A DNA stretch of 64,000 nucleotides from Arabidopsis thaliana (GCF_000001735.4 NC_003074.8:20219261-20283260), one strand, 5' to 3'. Shown: positions 1 to 15,366, numbered from the stretch's first letter. The notes: a model not told the origin generated them from the sequence alone. Program-made: numbers and translations.

Positions 1-457
1 TTCAAAATAATCCCATTATCCACTAACTGAAAAACATTTCATCCAGGTACATATCACAAGAAGCGGGAAATAAGAAAGCTATCTAGTATAATGCACTAAC
101 TTACACTAATAAGAATGGAGAGTCAAAAGGCTAAGAATTCTCATCTAAACGCATAATACTACGTATGCCTTGTTTCTTTCTTCTCAGAGAAAAAATTGAC
201 TCGACTAGAACAGAATTAAATATGAATGAACACAGAGAAAGCTGTCATCTCCAAAACAAAGCCTACTTATCTTCAAATTCCCTTAAAGTCTTGAGTTTAC
301 TGAGAGAGATTAGCAGTTAATTAATTGTCTAATCAAATTGACAAACAAATCTCGATGAAATGTTTGCTCTCTATGTAATCTAAACATTGACATTGACGAG
401 AGACAAAGCTAGAGAGAGTCAAAAAACCAAAACCAAAACAAAGCAACGATACGTGAC

Positions 458-1081
458 CTTGAGCTTGTTTTTGATTGCTAGCTGAAGCACTCGAATCTTC
501 CGGTTTCACAGTTCCCACCTGAAGAAAATCATATCAAATCAACACACAACCAAACATTCCTTATTGTTGAAATCATCAATTCCTTTAATCTGAATACACA
601 TAAGAAATGGATCTAAGAGACGTACACGACGAGCAACAGCAGCGCAAGCAAGCTCGAGCTTGCTCTTAAGAATCGCATGATACTGATTAGGATCAACAAC
701 AACAGGAGCTGAAGAATCAACCGGATCAGACGACGGAGCACGATTCCGATTCTTCCCTTGATCATCAACAGGGAGCCGTCGATGATTCTGCGGTTTCTGA
801 ATCTCAACAACATCTTCGGTTTCGTCAACGGTTTCTTCTAATCTCGAAAGAGACTGAACCGGTGGAGGTGATCTCTCGATTGTGTTAGTCGTAGGGCTCG
901 AATCGGAACCAGACAACTCATTGATAAGCCTGTGGAACGCCCACTCCGATTGACTTCGAGTCATCCCATCCGCCACGTTCTGCGTCGGTGACGGAGTCGA
1001 TGACGATCCCGGCGACGGCGCCGGAGCGGGAACAGGCCAGAAGGATTCGGTCAAATCATCGACAGAGAAGACGATGTGCAT
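458..1081 (-). CDS. bZIP25: bZIP transcription factor, N-terminal part (gene continues off the left edge)
   Basis: Two coding exons are visible on the minus strand: 1081-626 (ATG at 1081, ending in phase 0 at a GTACG donor) and 518-458 (starting after a CAG acceptor). The intron after 458 runs past base 1, so the basic region and leucine zipper are not in the window. The visible 172 residues are low-complexity. They include a proline/alanine/serine run near residues 15-35, a SEWAFHRLINE motif near residue 46, and an acidic stretch rich in E and D. These match the N-terminus of the Arabidopsis group C bZIPs (BZO2H family), which heterodimerise with group S bZIPs to control seed-storage and amino-acid metabolism genes. 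The bZIP25 name is recognition from memory; the diagnostic bZIP domain is not seen here. Confidence 0.85.
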
Positions 1082-1934
1082 CGCTTACCCAATCGCCTCA
1101 AATTCTTCTTCTTCTTTTTTCTCTCTCTCTCTCTCTCTCGCTCTTTCCTTAATTTGTTTTTGTCTTACGTGGAGCCGCCATTATTGATTAGGATACTTGA
1201 CACGTTTCTGTATTGTATTGGATTAGTACTAACCAACATATCTTTTTTCTGTTAATAATTTAATAAAAATGCAAATTAAGGCATTCAAAGGCATTTTAAA
1301 TTTCTACTTTAGTTGATGTGTGTCATTTACTTTGTGGGCAAAAGGGTAAGAATAATGTGTTGGCTTTATAGATAAGCAGCTTAGGTTTCCTTTGTCTTTT
1401 TTAACTCCTTCCTCTCATTTTCTTGATTTGATAGCTACTCTCTCTTATTCATATCATCAGTAAGATATTCTCACCACATATGATGCATGAGTAAGCAAGC
1501 TTTAAACAAGTAAAGGAGGAACTCAGTGAGACTGAAGAAAGTGGTAACCCAAAGAGGTTACAACCGAGGAGCTGCAAACATAGCCTGACTTCAAGAGACC
1601 CGAGGGGATAAACCGAATAAGAATCAAAGTCACCTAAGTCAGCTTATGGTAAAAAGAAGGTAAGAGTGTATTCATTGGAAATCCTATGTAACTTGATCAT
1701 AACAGCGTTCTTTGAGTTAAACATTGTGAATATTAGATTATGTGCCTATCATCTAAGTTTCAATGAAAAAAGAAACACAGATATTTATATACTACTAGCA
1801 TAGCTGAGCAATTTCAATTATCCATCCTGAAAACTCATACATACCACACATAGATGCTAATACGACTATGTGAACAAAAGCAATAGGAATTACTCACGCT
1901 TTTAACAATCTCTTGGCTCAGTTGATTCCAACCA
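1082..1934. other. Intergenic region between bZIP25 and NDC80
   Basis: This is AT-rich sequence containing the bZIP25 promoter and leader, and the 3' flank of NDC80. I see no convincing reading frame, RNA gene or mobile element. Confidence 0.6.
1121..1139. repeat. (CT)n microsatellite in the bZIP25 leader
   Basis: About nine CT dinucleotides sit some 40 bases upstream of the bZIP25 ATG. On the transcribed strand this is a GA repeat in the 5' leader or core promoter, a common plant core-promoter feature. Confidence 0.9.
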
Positions 1935-3641
1935 CTAGATACCAAGGTTCTTCTTGAAGTTGGCTTTGTATATCTCTGAAACAGCACTGGCAGTATCAGC
2001 AACACCGGTTTTGATCTCCGATATCTTCGAATCCATGTACTCTTTCTGTTTCGATATCGAATCGATAAGTGCAAAGAGTTGTGCAGCACATGCTTGGACC
2101 TCCTCTTCACTCTCCTTCACTGCTTCTTGCAATCTAAGCTCCGAAGCTTTTACAAACTCAGCAGCTTCTTTCTCCACAACCTCCAGATTCAAAGCCTCAG
2201 CTTTCACACTCTCAACCAATGTTTTCGCCTCCAAATCACATTTTGTACTCAACTCCTGAGTTTCCTTCTTCACCAACTTCATCTTTTCTTCGAGGTCATT
2301 GATCTGCAACTGAATTGACCCAAGAAGACTCCTTTTGGATTCGATCTTCGAAGCCATTTCAGACTTATGGTGCTGTAAAGTGACCAATTCCTCCACTTTC
2401 TCCGCCGAGCTTCCTTTGATCCCATCGCACAACGAACACAGAGCTGGCTTCACCACCGATTTATAATCCACACCCATCACCGCTGCAGGTGTTTCCCCTC
2501 TCTCGTTAACAGCGAACTGAATATCAAGCTTCAATCTCCTGAGAGCTTGGTTGCAGTCAATGGCAAGTGTCTGAATCTGATGAAACTGATTCCTAATCTG
2601 TGAATTGAGTTCCCAAGCTTTCTGATCCCAACCATCTCTAGCAACCTCAGCATCCGCAACATCTCTTTCCACAGCTTGTAACTCTCTTCTCATCCTATTT
2701 ACATCCGCCGCGCTAAAGTTCTGAAGCTCCACACTCTTCTTCAACTCCTTATTCTCTACAGAGATTCGCTCTCTCTCTTCTTCCTTAGCTTTGAGCTCCT
2801 TAGCTTTCTCCTCCACAACTTTCTCCATCGCTGGATTCCTATCAGTATACTCCACAACAATAGTTCGGAACTTGTTTACGTCATTCTCCAAATCGGCTTT
2901 AACTTTCTCCAGAGACTCTTTCTTCGAAGGACCTTTCCTCAGTGACTCAAGTTTAGCCTCCAATTCACCGGAGATTTTCTCACAACCAGAGATAGTTTCA
3001 GCGACGCTAGTCTTCTCCGCTTCCAATTTACCCAAAAATTGAGAATCTAAATCGTTAACCTTATCATCCTCGCCGCGAATGAAGTGACCAAAGCTTTGAA
3101 TCGCGAAGAAATTCATGGAGTTATCTTCGGGTACGGAGGTGGAATTAGATACTAGATGTTGATGGAAACGAGCAAGCTCAGCTAACCAGTGAACAACGGC
3201 GAGAACAGTAGGCCAATTGTGAGGCGTATTTGGAGCTTTGAGGCTAGATTTGGTGATCTTAAAAGGACATTTCTGCGATTTGAGAAAGAAGACGAGATCC
3301 TCGTCCCATTTGATGGAATCGCAAGGGTAATCTAAAGCTGAGAGCAAGAATTTTAGGGTTTCGGAGATGTCTTTGACAGAAGGAACAGGATTACCGCGGA
3401 TAGAGATCGGGAAGTTATGTGTGGAGAGGAAGGCGTTAATGAATCGAATCATCGAAGATCTGTCATCGGAGGCTCCTCGGCCGCCTAAACCGATTGATGA
3501 AGGACGGCTGCTGGCGAAACTGGCGTCGGAGTCTCTTGAGTTAAAGAGGTGACGTTGTTGCTCGATTGATGGTGGAGGTGGCGGCGGCGCTCCGCCGAAA
3601 CCCACCGTCGTTCTTCTCTTTCCCGCGGCTCCGCCTCTCAT
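1935..3641 (-). CDS. NDC80: Kinetochore protein NDC80 (HEC1), single exon
   Basis: The 568-residue protein is encoded without introns. The start chosen is the ATG at 3641 (MRGGAAGKRR); the open frame extends 12 codons further but opens there with GTG. A basic, proline-rich N-terminal tail (about residues 1-60) would bind microtubules and be phosphorylated by Aurora. A calponin-homology-type domain follows (about 75-190, containing SSMIRFINAFL and the WPTVLAVVHWL segment). The rest, from about 200 to 560, is heptad-rich coiled coil (E/K/L rich) as in the NDC80 rod that pairs with NUF2. Domain order and length fit the family. The protein is expected at outer kinetochores during mitosis and meiosis. 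It is followed on the same strand by TSA1, about 430 bases upstream of its start. Identity is by domain pattern and recognition. Confidence 0.93.
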   Translation of the reverse strand: MRGGAAGKRRTTVGFGGAPPPPPPSIEQQRHLFNSRDSDASFASSRPSSIGLGGRGASDDRSSMIRFINAFLSTHNFPISIRGNPVPSVKDISETLKFLLSALDYPCDSIKWDEDLVFFLKSQKCPFKITKSSLKAPNTPHNWPTVLAVVHWLAELARFHQHLVSNSTSVPEDNSMNFFAIQSFGHFIRGEDDKVNDLDSQFLGKLEAEKTSVAETISGCEKISGELEAKLESLRKGPSKKESLEKVKADLENDVNKFRTIVVEYTDRNPAMEKVVEEKAKELKAKEEERERISVENKELKKSVELQNFSAADVNRMRRELQAVERDVADAEVARDGWDQKAWELNSQIRNQFHQIQTLAIDCNQALRRLKLDIQFAVNERGETPAAVMGVDYKSVVKPALCSLCDGIKGSSAEKVEELVTLQHHKSEMASKIESKRSLLGSIQLQINDLEEKMKLVKKETQELSTKCDLEAKTLVESVKAEALNLEVVEKEAAEFVKASELRLQEAVKESEEEVQACAAQLFALIDSISKQKEYMDSKISEIKTGVADTASAVSEIYKANFKKNLGI

Positions 3642-4070
3642 CTCTTTTTTGCTTTTTACAGATAAAGCAACTGACACTGGAACTGGATCGGGAAATATAT
3701 TTCTATAGAGCAGCGGGATGGATTACTTTTGTAATTTGAATTTTCGAAAACCTAAAAAAACCTCTTCGAATTTCTTTGTTTTTTTATTTCTCATTCATTT
3801 CAAAAGAAATTATATATAGGGTTGTTTTGTTCTGGTTTAATCGAACCATAATATCAAACCGGGTCGCAAATTTATCGAACCAAATTGGAAAACAATTTGA
3901 GTCATAACGTTTTTATTATTCTGTGTAAACCGAGCAACTGGTTGTGTGGCTTGAGTCACAGTAACTTATTAATCATACTTGAAATGTATCAAAAGATTGA
4001 GACATCATTGTCACACACCGATAATAATCAAAAACACAATCTAAAGATGTTGTCTGCAAATGTTTGTGTT
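3642..4070. other. Intergenic: NDC80 promoter and TSA1 3' flank
   Basis: This compact 429-base gap must hold both the NDC80 promoter and leader and the TSA1 3' untranslated region and terminator. No further feature is seen. Confidence 0.6.
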
Positions 4071-6043
4071 TCAAAGAAGAGCAGATTTAAGAGACTTGGT
4101 TAGTTTCTCAAGCTCCTTAAGTCCTTCAGTTGGCGACTTTGCATCACCCAATAGCTTTACCATTGCACTGCCTACGATCACTCCATCAGCTCCCCATCCA
4201 GCTATCTGTTGACACAACAAAACTAGTCAGCAAAGAAGTAACTATGAAGACAACATAAGAGAAGCTTTGTAAGGTTTAGGACCTGTTTCACATGCTCCGG
4301 CTTTGATATTCCAAAACCGACTGCCACCGGCTTGTCTGTCGCCTGCATTGAATTACAAATGACTAAACAACTTGAGCATTTCTACATCATTTCAAGATAT
4401 TTGAGAAACAATCTTTAAAAAAAAAACTGTTATTAGACCTCTTTGATATCCTTCAAGAGCGACTGAACCTTTCCGCTTACAGATGATCGTGCACCAGTCA
4501 CTCCAATTGAGCTCACCTGTTAAACCCAAAAAAAGGGCCAATACATTCTCAAATTAAGTAAACACATGTGACATCTGCAAAGAGAAATATACACTGAGAG
4601 GGATCTTACAAGGTAAATAAATCCTTCTGACGCATCAACAATTAGCTTCATTCGCTCTGTTGGTGTGGTTGGTGTAGTGAGTAGGACCTTGATTACAAAC
4701 ATTGAGCAAAATTATGTTTACTAAAAGGCAAAGATACTGAAAGCCGAATGTCAAAATAGATCGAGGCAGATCCAGCAAAACACATGTATAGTACTGTAGT
4801 CTCAGTGTCTACACTAAACAATGCTTCTACTGTTTCTATTGATAAGGCTGGCAAATAAATCTCCACAGAGACAAATGATACGTAGGTTCAGCTAAGAAAA
4901 ACCAAATTCGAGGAGACGAAGAAAATAAATAAGATACACAAATGAATCTATACTGCACTGGCATGACTGAGAATCATGCTACCAAGATATATGCGTCCTT
5001 CAGATTATATGCTTACCAGCTCAATGTCGTTGTTGAGGGCTTCTTTTCTCAGCATCTCAGTTTCCTCAAGAGGAACATCGGGAACCACAAGTCCCTGTAC
5101 ACCAACAGCTCTGATGCTGGACATGAACTTCCCCAACCCACGTTTAAGAATCGGGTTGTAATACGTGAACAACGAAATCGGACAAGATATTTGTGGAACA
5201 ACCTGCACCAAGTCCAACAATAAGAACACACATATAGGAACGATATCTGACAGGGGACACAAACACACATCTTTCCTTCAGAAACTAAACTCACCTTATC
5301 CAACATCTCAAGGATGCTATCGAGGTTTGTTCCCCTCTCCAACGACCTTGTTGCCGCAGCCTAGTTGAATAGATAACAAAGAGCAAGATGATCAAACAAA
5401 AAAAAGGCAAGGGAAGCATATATAAAGGTTGCATTTTGATAGTTGGTTTAAACCTGAATAACAGGTCCATCAGCTAAAGGGTCAGAGTAAGGAACACCCA
5501 ATTCGATTATGTCAGAACCACAAGCATCAAGAACTTTCAATGCTTCAGCAGTAGTAGAGAGATCCGGATCACCAGCTGTGATATATGGTATGAATGCTAC
5601 CTTCACACATAAAAGTTAAACAAATTGCAAATGAACTGTAAATTACAAAATCCAATCGTATCAGTAAGACCAAGATTGCAAACCTAATCAAACTCAATGC
5701 TAACTCAATCTGATAAGAAGAATTCATAAGCAATAACAACACATGGTTTTGTGATTCTTTCAAATCCAAATTTCCCACCAGAACTAACGATAAGTTTTAA
5801 AAGTCCAATTCTTGAGGAACGGATTGGAATATGAAAGACGGAGAATTAACGTACTTTGCCTTGTTTTTTGAGCTGTGTGAAAGTATCAGCGAGACCGAGA
5901 GTAGGAGAAGAGGTGGAGAGAGAAGCCATGGGAGTGAATCTCTTGAAAGAAAGCGATGAATCAGGAGGAGAAGAATGGCGGAATCCAATTTGAGATTTTG
6001 GGGATTGGAGGAAGAAGACGCCGGATTTGAAAGCAATCGCCAT
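4071..6043 (-). CDS. TSA1: Tryptophan synthase alpha chain, plastidic
   Basis: Eight exons join in frame to 312 residues: 6043-5855, 5600-5454, 5360-5295, 5202-5017, 4687-4610, 4516-4439, 4342-4283 and 4205-4071, with every internal junction in phase 0 and GT-AG. The enzyme cleaves indole-3-glycerol phosphate to indole and glyceraldehyde 3-phosphate, and passes indole to the beta subunit in the chloroplast stroma. The first exon is rich in S/T/K and lacks acids, as a transit peptide does. Catalytic residues are visible in exon 2: Glu96 in IELGVPYSD and Asp107 in DPLADGP, eleven residues apart as in bacterial TrpA Glu49 and Asp60. Phosphate-binding glycines are in GVTGARSS and GFGISKPE. Exon phases suggest an old, modular (beta/alpha)8 barrel gene. 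A paralogous cytosolic indole synthase exists in Arabidopsis; the transit peptide argues for TSA1. Confidence 0.96.
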
Positions 6044-6743
6044 TTGAAAAACTTTGTGGAATTTTGGAAATGAGTTTGGTTGAAGAAGAGCGAGTGTTTA
6101 TTTTTATATATAAAAACTGAGTAACAGCGATTCCACGTTTGAGATATATGAAAAAAATGAGGTAGGTGAAATCTACCAGCCAAGAGTATTCAGGCGCCGT
6201 CACTTACATCTTCGAGCTATTTTGACTTCTGACTTGCTCTTCCATCTTTGTTTTGTAAAAATCAAACACCCATATTTTTGTTTTTCCATTTTGTAAGATA
6301 TTTGATTTCATTATTAAAATTTGACTAAAGATTATTCTTTGATAAAGATTAGTATATTTGAACTTTCTAAACTATTTGAATAAAAAAAGATGAACAAGAT
6401 TAGAGTTTGGTGGAGAAGATTAGAGTTGTATATTGTATATGATTTGCGAGAAAGAGAGACCAAATAAATTTGACCAATTATTCTTATGTGAAACAAGTAA
6501 CAAATCATAAACAAAAGTCTGAAATCAAAGAAAATACCCCTAGTACTCTAGTAGTATATAATTTAAACAAATACAGAATGTTATCATACAATTTATTCGA
6601 AGCAATTGGAGAACAATGATAAACATGTAAAGTTGATAAGTGAAACAACAGAAGAGAACGTGATCCAACATAATCTGATGTACACAGTACAGTAAATATA
6701 AATATGGTAGACGAAAATTGTGACGAGTCCAATAAAAGGATTA
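6044..6743. other. Intergenic: TSA1 promoter and FBL17 3' flank
   Basis: About 700 bases, AT-rich. The half near 6044 should be the TSA1 promoter; the half near 6743 is the FBL17 3' untranslated region. Open frames here are short and have no recognisable product. Confidence 0.6.
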
Positions 6744-9622
6744 TTAATGTATAATGGTACACATTTCTTTCTCCAACTTCCTTCTCTTCCCTGCATAAAT
6801 ACCATCTTCCCTTGTCTGCAAAATATGAAAAAACTTTCAGATACATATCTTTCTTGCTTTCTTAATTCTCTCTCAAAAAACTAAAACTAAAACTCACTTC
6901 TTGGTATAATGAAGGTAAAGCTTGAATCCTTTTAGATGCATCAGCCAAGCGTTTCCGTGGCATATGGTTCTCACCAGCCGAGAAGTTTTCAGAAACCTAT
7001 CACAAATAAGGAGACGCTTCTTAAGAGTTTGGGTTGGGTGTGACTCAAACAGATTGTTTTTTACTAATCACATGTCTAAGACATCACAGATGTTCAAGGG
7101 ATTACCTGTTTTCGGATAGCTCCGGTCAATAGGCCTTGACATCCTGATGCGTACACAAGTTGTAACTTTGGACATTGTAGCACCAGACTCTCCGGATGCA
7201 AATTACTGCATAAGTTCAAGTTCAAGTCCATGAGCTCTGGGCAGTTTAGGAACAAAGCCTGCATCAAAAGATCGAAACTATGAGAAGATGGTATTAAGGT
7301 TTGAACTTGTTTAGAGAGCATTGATGAGAGGAATCTCACGTCCAAACTGGAGCATCCCCACAAACTAAGTTTCTTCAGCCGTTTATGTTTGATAAACATC
7401 TTTTGATTGTAGCCTGGTGTTTTATGTGGACTTGGATTCTCTACAAAGGTCGGATTATCTGAGTTGGGATCAGAGACAGTCATGCCACAATCCATCAGCT
7501 CAAGAAGGGGCAATTGAGCAGTAGCAAATTGAATGCCACCTACGAGAATATTCATTATAATAGAAATGAGAAACCAGGGGATAATCTCATAAAATATAAT
7601 ACATATGCAAACCAAAGATCAAGAATTTACTTGATGTAATGTTGGGACAAAGAGCAACAAGTAATTTTGAGAGTGTATCAGGTAAGACATCGCAGATCAT
7701 CCCGAGGCCAGTATCAGTAATGCTGGAACTAAAACCAACAAAAAATCATGTCTCAGAAAAACGCTCTTCATGTGTACTATTCTGAAACCTCTAGAAATAT
7801 AGACAGGATATACTGAACGAGAACAAAACATACCCACTCAGATCAAGCAGTTCAAGGTTTTTGTAACCTGAGGAAATGGCAGCTACAGATGCATCAGTGA
7901 TATTTATTCCAAGAACTAGCGAGAGCATTCTCAAATACCTGGATAAAAAGGAAACTGACATCAATCACTAAGAACAACTGCTCTCAAATGAAAATAGTGG
8001 ACTAAATGTGCATAAGAAACAAACAAAACCAAGCTATAAATAGAGGTATTTGACAAACCTGAAATTCACAGCAGTAAGAGAAAGTACAACAGTATGTGAA
8101 AGCTTCAAAGAGGCTATATGGATGTTCTGCAATCTAGTGCAAGTCCTTCCCAAACCATCAACCATTGTTACAAGATCAGTTGAATCATCTTCTTGGCGAG
8201 AAAATTCAAGTGATATTTCCGTAAGATTTGGACAGTTGAAGATCTGACAAAACAAAATATATTGCAGTTTAGATTTGCAAATTCTCTTCCTGAGCTATAA
8301 AAATGGGAGAAAAAGGGAACTTCAATTACCATCTTTGAGAGAGAATGAAGATCCGAGAGCCAAAGAGTGGAGAGGCTTGATGAAGAGAGGGAAAATCCTC
8401 CCAAATTGGAACATCCTTCCATCTTAAGGCTTGTTAGTCCTCGTTTATTAGCAACAAACCGACTCAGCTCATCCCTATTCAGACAAATAGACCATTGAAC
8501 AATCAAAGACAGATCCACAGAAGAACAAACAACTATTATTAAGTCGTCCAAAACCATAAAGCCCCTCAGAAGCAAATCAATGATAAATCTCTGCAAAATG
8601 ACAGCTTAAGACAGATGAATGTATAGTAAACAGAACCAACAATTTCTACAATTCATGACATGATCACATATCAAACTCAAAAATCTGAAACTCGAACAAG
8701 ACTATTTACCCAGAAATCCTATTGACAGCTGCACCCGAAGTTGTAATCTCCAAAACCTCCAGGTTAGGACAAGAAAATGCAATGCAAGCCAGAGTCGTCG
8801 CGTCAAAATCACTGCAGGGCAAGCAAATCCAATCAGAAACATGTATTGTCACAATAAATTGCAATTAATCAATTAATACTTTTGTTCTTCAATTATCGAT
8901 AATTCTTAAGTGTTCTTTAATCATTAAACTCTAATTAGTACGGTGAGATGAATAAACTCACAGATCTAATAATAGATCTTACGATAGAAGAAGAATCACC
9001 TCTCGATTTTAAGTGAGAGTCTAATAAGTCGAGGACATTTTTGTAATAAGGATCCAATGTATCCAATCTGAGCTCTCTCCGGAACCCTAATCCGAAGCTC
9101 CTCAGCCGCTTTCCACATCTTCCTCGATGTCTCTCTCCATCCTTTGCAAACCCTAGCCGCCATCAGTAAACTAGACGGAGGTAGCCGCTTAAGCACCTCC
9201 CATAAACCCACCGCATGAAACCTCCCAGGCTGAACAATATCCGTATCCAATTGTAGATCCAGATCCATCGATGCAGCATCCAGATCGGATTCATCGAGTG
9301 AATTACGCGCATCGACGTCATCGAACGATAAAGCTCGGCGTAAGTGAGTGAAGGTCTGTCGCGATGACGGCGCCGCTGTTAAAGATAAGACAGTAGAACG
9401 GGAAGAAGATGCGGCGGCGGAGATGCAGCTCACTGGCTCAGAAGCGATCGGAGTAGTGGGAATATCAGGTGGAGCAGTTAAAAGACAGACATGGCCTTTC
9501 TTAGGTTGACCACATCTACCGCAATTGTAACTTCCTCGGTTTTTTCTACTGCGCTGAGATTCAAGCGCGGCTGAGATCGCGGCAGTTGCGGTGTTCGGAG
9601 AAATATGCGGCTGAGGTTGCAT
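6744..9622 (-). CDS. FBL17: F-box protein FBL17 (SCF ubiquitin ligase specificity subunit)
   Basis: Ten exons join to 593 residues: 9622-9000, 8811-8710, 8474-8330, 8243-8059, 7938-7834, 7728-7631, 7539-7340, 7258-7106, 6996-6898 and 6815-6744, all GT-AG. The N-terminal region has a CGRCGQPKKGHVC cluster (a possible small zinc site) near residue 36. An F-box follows (about 140-180: GLWEVLKRLPPSSLLMAARVCKGW). Leucine-rich repeats of the LRR-CC kind make up most of the rest (for example LTSLKMEGCSNLGGFSL, LKKLSLWGCSSL). The family member FBL17 promotes degradation of CDK inhibitors (KRP proteins), allowing S-phase entry and the second pollen mitosis; it has also been linked to CDT1 turnover. 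A canonical E2F-type site lies upstream. The C-terminal exon is short and basic. Identity rests on the F-box, LRR layout and recognised sequence. Confidence 0.93.
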
Positions 9623-11095
9623 CGTGAGATTTTGGGAGAGGGAGAGAGAGAGAGATTGGAGCTTGGGAATGAGATTAGATTGAGATTTGTGAGATTGGGA
9701 GGGAGAGATGGAAAAAAATAATAAAGGAGGGAAGGAACGGCGGGAGATAAAATGGTGTTTTCGCGCGATTGATTTCGAAAGACACCGAAGCTAAAATGTT
9801 AAAAATGAAAATTGTAGCCGCTCAGCTAATTGAAAGAGCGTGAGGTCTAGCTTGGTGAATGACAGTTTTGTCCTTGGTTTTGGAATAGATCACGTCACGT
9901 GGTCTTTTTTTTGTAGACGTTGGGATCCACTGTACTTAACCTGTGCTGAAAATAGTTGACTAATATTAGTACTATTTTGTAAGGAAAAGATTCTTCCTAA
10001 AAACAATTAGTAGTAAATTAGTTACTAGTTAAAGAGTTATTAAAGCAAATTACACTACAAAATAATAATAAGAATCTGGAAATCGTGTCGCGATAAGCCA
10101 ATAAATATAATTATGACATATTTGCTTTATCATAGTTGGAAATCTCTTGGATATATCTTTTTTAAAAAAATTCTTTCTTCTATCTATTTTTGAAAAATTT
10201 AATGGCCATTCAAAGTTTTAGAGATATTGTTACTTATAATAGTGATTTTTAGTTATATAAGTATATTAATTATAATACTTAATGTATATATTTCCTTTTT
10301 GTTATTAATCAAAACGTATCTCTTTAAAAAGTATATATTTGTTTATGAATTTTTTAGTCAACTATTAGTTTTTAACTTTTCAAAAATCAAATCAATTTTA
10401 AACAGTAATAATGTACAGTCGAACCATAAATATGATTATGGTAGGAGACTCTGAAATCTGAATATGATAATGACTCAAGGATTTGGTGATCGTGTTGAAT
10501 TTCTTGTCAAAACTCAAAACCTCATTTGATTCGCAACGATGCTGATATGAGGTCTCCCGTGGTGACTTCAAAGAGACAAGTTCAACACAATAGAAAACAA
10601 AAATACTACAAATCCAAATAAAACTCGAAACTGTTATATCTATACAGCCTTCATTATGATGTCACAAGAACTGAAAGCTTCAGTTTTAGAGCTCTTTCGG
10701 AATAGTTACAACCTCTCTCTCTCGAGGAATTTGGTCGTGTGTCAAACGATCAAAAGTATTGCAGGACAGCGATCATATCTTCACACGACATTATGAAAAA
10801 ATATTCTCTGCCAAAAGAAAAGCTTCTTCTTCACAGACACAATGTTCTCCTGCAAACATGCAAGTCAAATATCAAACACCGTTATGGAGGAGAATTCTAG
10901 TCTACCCTATTTTTCCGGGGTGGGCAGAAACAAAGCTTTGGCCCTAATTGACATCTTACTTAAGCATGGTATGAGCTAATGCATTGCATGTCTTTTCTAA
11001 TTTTAGGAATTAGGACCAATACTTCGGAAACTGGTGAATGAATACCTTATCAGGGGGCTCCAATGCCGTAAATACAATCTTTTTTGCAACCTTCT
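9623..11095. other. Intergenic: FBL17 promoter and GR2 3' flank
   Basis: A GA-rich leader sits immediately upstream of the FBL17 ATG (about 9635-9710). The region 9960-10480 is very AT-rich with no codon signal. The stretch from about 10600 to 11095 is probably GR2 3' untranslated sequence plus flank. No RNA gene or element was recognised. Confidence 0.55.
9759..9766 (+). promoter_or_regulatory. E2F-type site upstream of FBL17
   Basis: TTTCGCGC fits the E2F consensus WTTSSCSS and lies about 137 bases upstream of the FBL17 start codon. FBL17 is reported as E2F-controlled, so the position is consistent with function. An eight-base match alone is weak evidence, but the GC-rich motif stands out in an AT-rich promoter. 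Confidence 0.65.
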
Positions 11096-13840
<2,745 letters not shown>

Positions 13841-14268
13841 CTCCACGATTCTTCTTCTCTCTCTCTCTTTCTTTTTTTTTTCTTTTTTAGTTTGGGTGTG
13901 TGTATTTATGTAAAAGCTTTATTTCGATAATTCTACTTGTGGCATTTAGATTTATGACATGTCTTATTGTTTTTTAACAATTTATAAACATGTTTTTATG
14001 TGTGGTCGTAAAACGCTACCAAACTGACAATAACTCCACCTACGCCCGGTTTATGACACGAATACAAACTTCATCAAATCTAAATGATGACTTAGTAATA
14101 CCATTTTGATGTAATCACTTATACATACAAGTGGAACCAAAATCTTTTAATTTGTACTATTAGTTTTATACTTCTACATCTTACCCTTTTTTATTATTTT
14201 TGTACGGTTTACTATTTTCTGTACCGTTAGAAAGTTATACGATTTGTGTTATCAACGTATGTACCTGT
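13841..14268. other. Promoter-side flank of GR2
   Basis: It starts with a CT-rich stretch (GA-rich on the GR2 strand) just upstream of the ATG, then AT-rich sequence up to the inserted transposon. No gene seen. Confidence 0.6.
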
Positions 14269-14278
14269 AAACTATAAA
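14269..14278 (+). repeat. Left target-site duplication of the MULE-like element
   Basis: AAACTATAAA immediately precedes the first G of the element and recurs exactly at 15367-15376, directly after its last base. Confidence 0.88.
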
Positions 14279-15366
14279 GGGAAAAATATCAATTAATCTC
14301 CTAACTTTCAAAAAATGGTCATTTTATACATCAATTTCGTATGCGGCTGTTTAAAACATGAATTAAATGTTGACTAACTTTTAAAACATGATTATTCGTT
14401 GATCATGCCAAAATAGACATGTCGTTATCAGTCATTAACGGAACTTCTAACGTCCGTTATCATCCGTTAACGACTTTATTAGTCAAGTTTTAAATTGTGG
14501 TCAATTTAAACATCGACTTTATATGTGGCAATTTTAAACATGAACTAAGCGTTGACTACCATTTAAAACATGAGAAATTCGTTGACCAAGCCAAAATAAA
14601 CATGTTGTCATCATTCATTAAAAGAACTTATAACATTCATTATCACTTGTTAACGACTCTATTAGTATCCCTAAAACGACTTTGTTTTGAGAATAATCAA
14701 AAGAAAATCAGGATTGTTTTCTAAATGAAACCCCAGTTCCCCAAATCTATTTCTACAACCGCTCAAACAAGACGAACAATCTTATAATGAGTCTTCAATT
14801 TGCTTCCATGATTCAATTTCAAATTTAAAACAAATATATAAACGAAAATACCTTTATTTGCTTCCAATTACTGACACTGCGATTATCTCTTTATCAAACT
14901 ATGTTCTTGGGTTCTACTTAAAACTTTTTGATATGGAGATTTCATATGGGAAAAATCTTTATGTTCTTTCGATTATTCTCAAACGACGTTGTTTTGGACA
15001 GATTAACAGTTATTAACGGGTTTCTAGGTTCTACTGATAAAGACATGTCTATTTTGGTCTGGTCAACGATATTTTTATGTCTTAAATGGTAGTCAACGTT
15101 TAGTTCATGTTTTAAATGGCCACATAAAAAGTTGATGTTTAAAATGGCCACAATTTAAAACTTGACTAATAAAGTTAACGGATGATAACGGACGTTAGAA
15201 ATTCCGTTAATGACTGATAACGGCATGTCTATTTTGGCCTGGTCAACGAAAGATCATGTTTTAAAATTTAATCAACGTTTAGTTCATGTTTTAAACGGCC
15301 ATATACGAAGTTGATGTATAAAATGGCTATTTTTTAAAAGTTGGAGGATTAAATGACATTTTTCCC
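14279..15366. mobile_element. Non-autonomous Mutator-like (TIR-MULE) or foldback element, 1,088 bp
   Basis: The ends are inverted copies: the left end begins GGGAAAAATATCAATTAATC, and the right end, reverse-complemented, begins GGGAAAAATGTCATTTAATC. Similarity between the arms continues for about 440 bases on each side (about 14279-14725 and 14925-15366), with shared blocks such as GTCAAGTTTTAAATTGTGG. The element is bounded by a perfect 10-base direct repeat, AAACTATAAA, at 14269-14278 and 15367-15376. A 9-11-base target duplication with long terminal inverted repeats fits Mutator-like elements. The roughly 200-base core has no transposase. Each arm also holds two diverged copies of a roughly 190-base unit. 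The superfamily assignment is inference. Confidence 0.88.

Noticed and set aside
13841-13846. Earlier start for glutathione reductase
   Set aside because: The frame's first codon is GTG, not ATG; the ATG at 13840 gives the expected 565 residues.
14497-15151. Two short frames (MVNLNIDFICGNFKHELSVD and MAILNINFLCGHLKHELNVD)
   Set aside because: They are the same frame in the two inverted arms of the MULE-like element, and no transposase or capsid motif is present.
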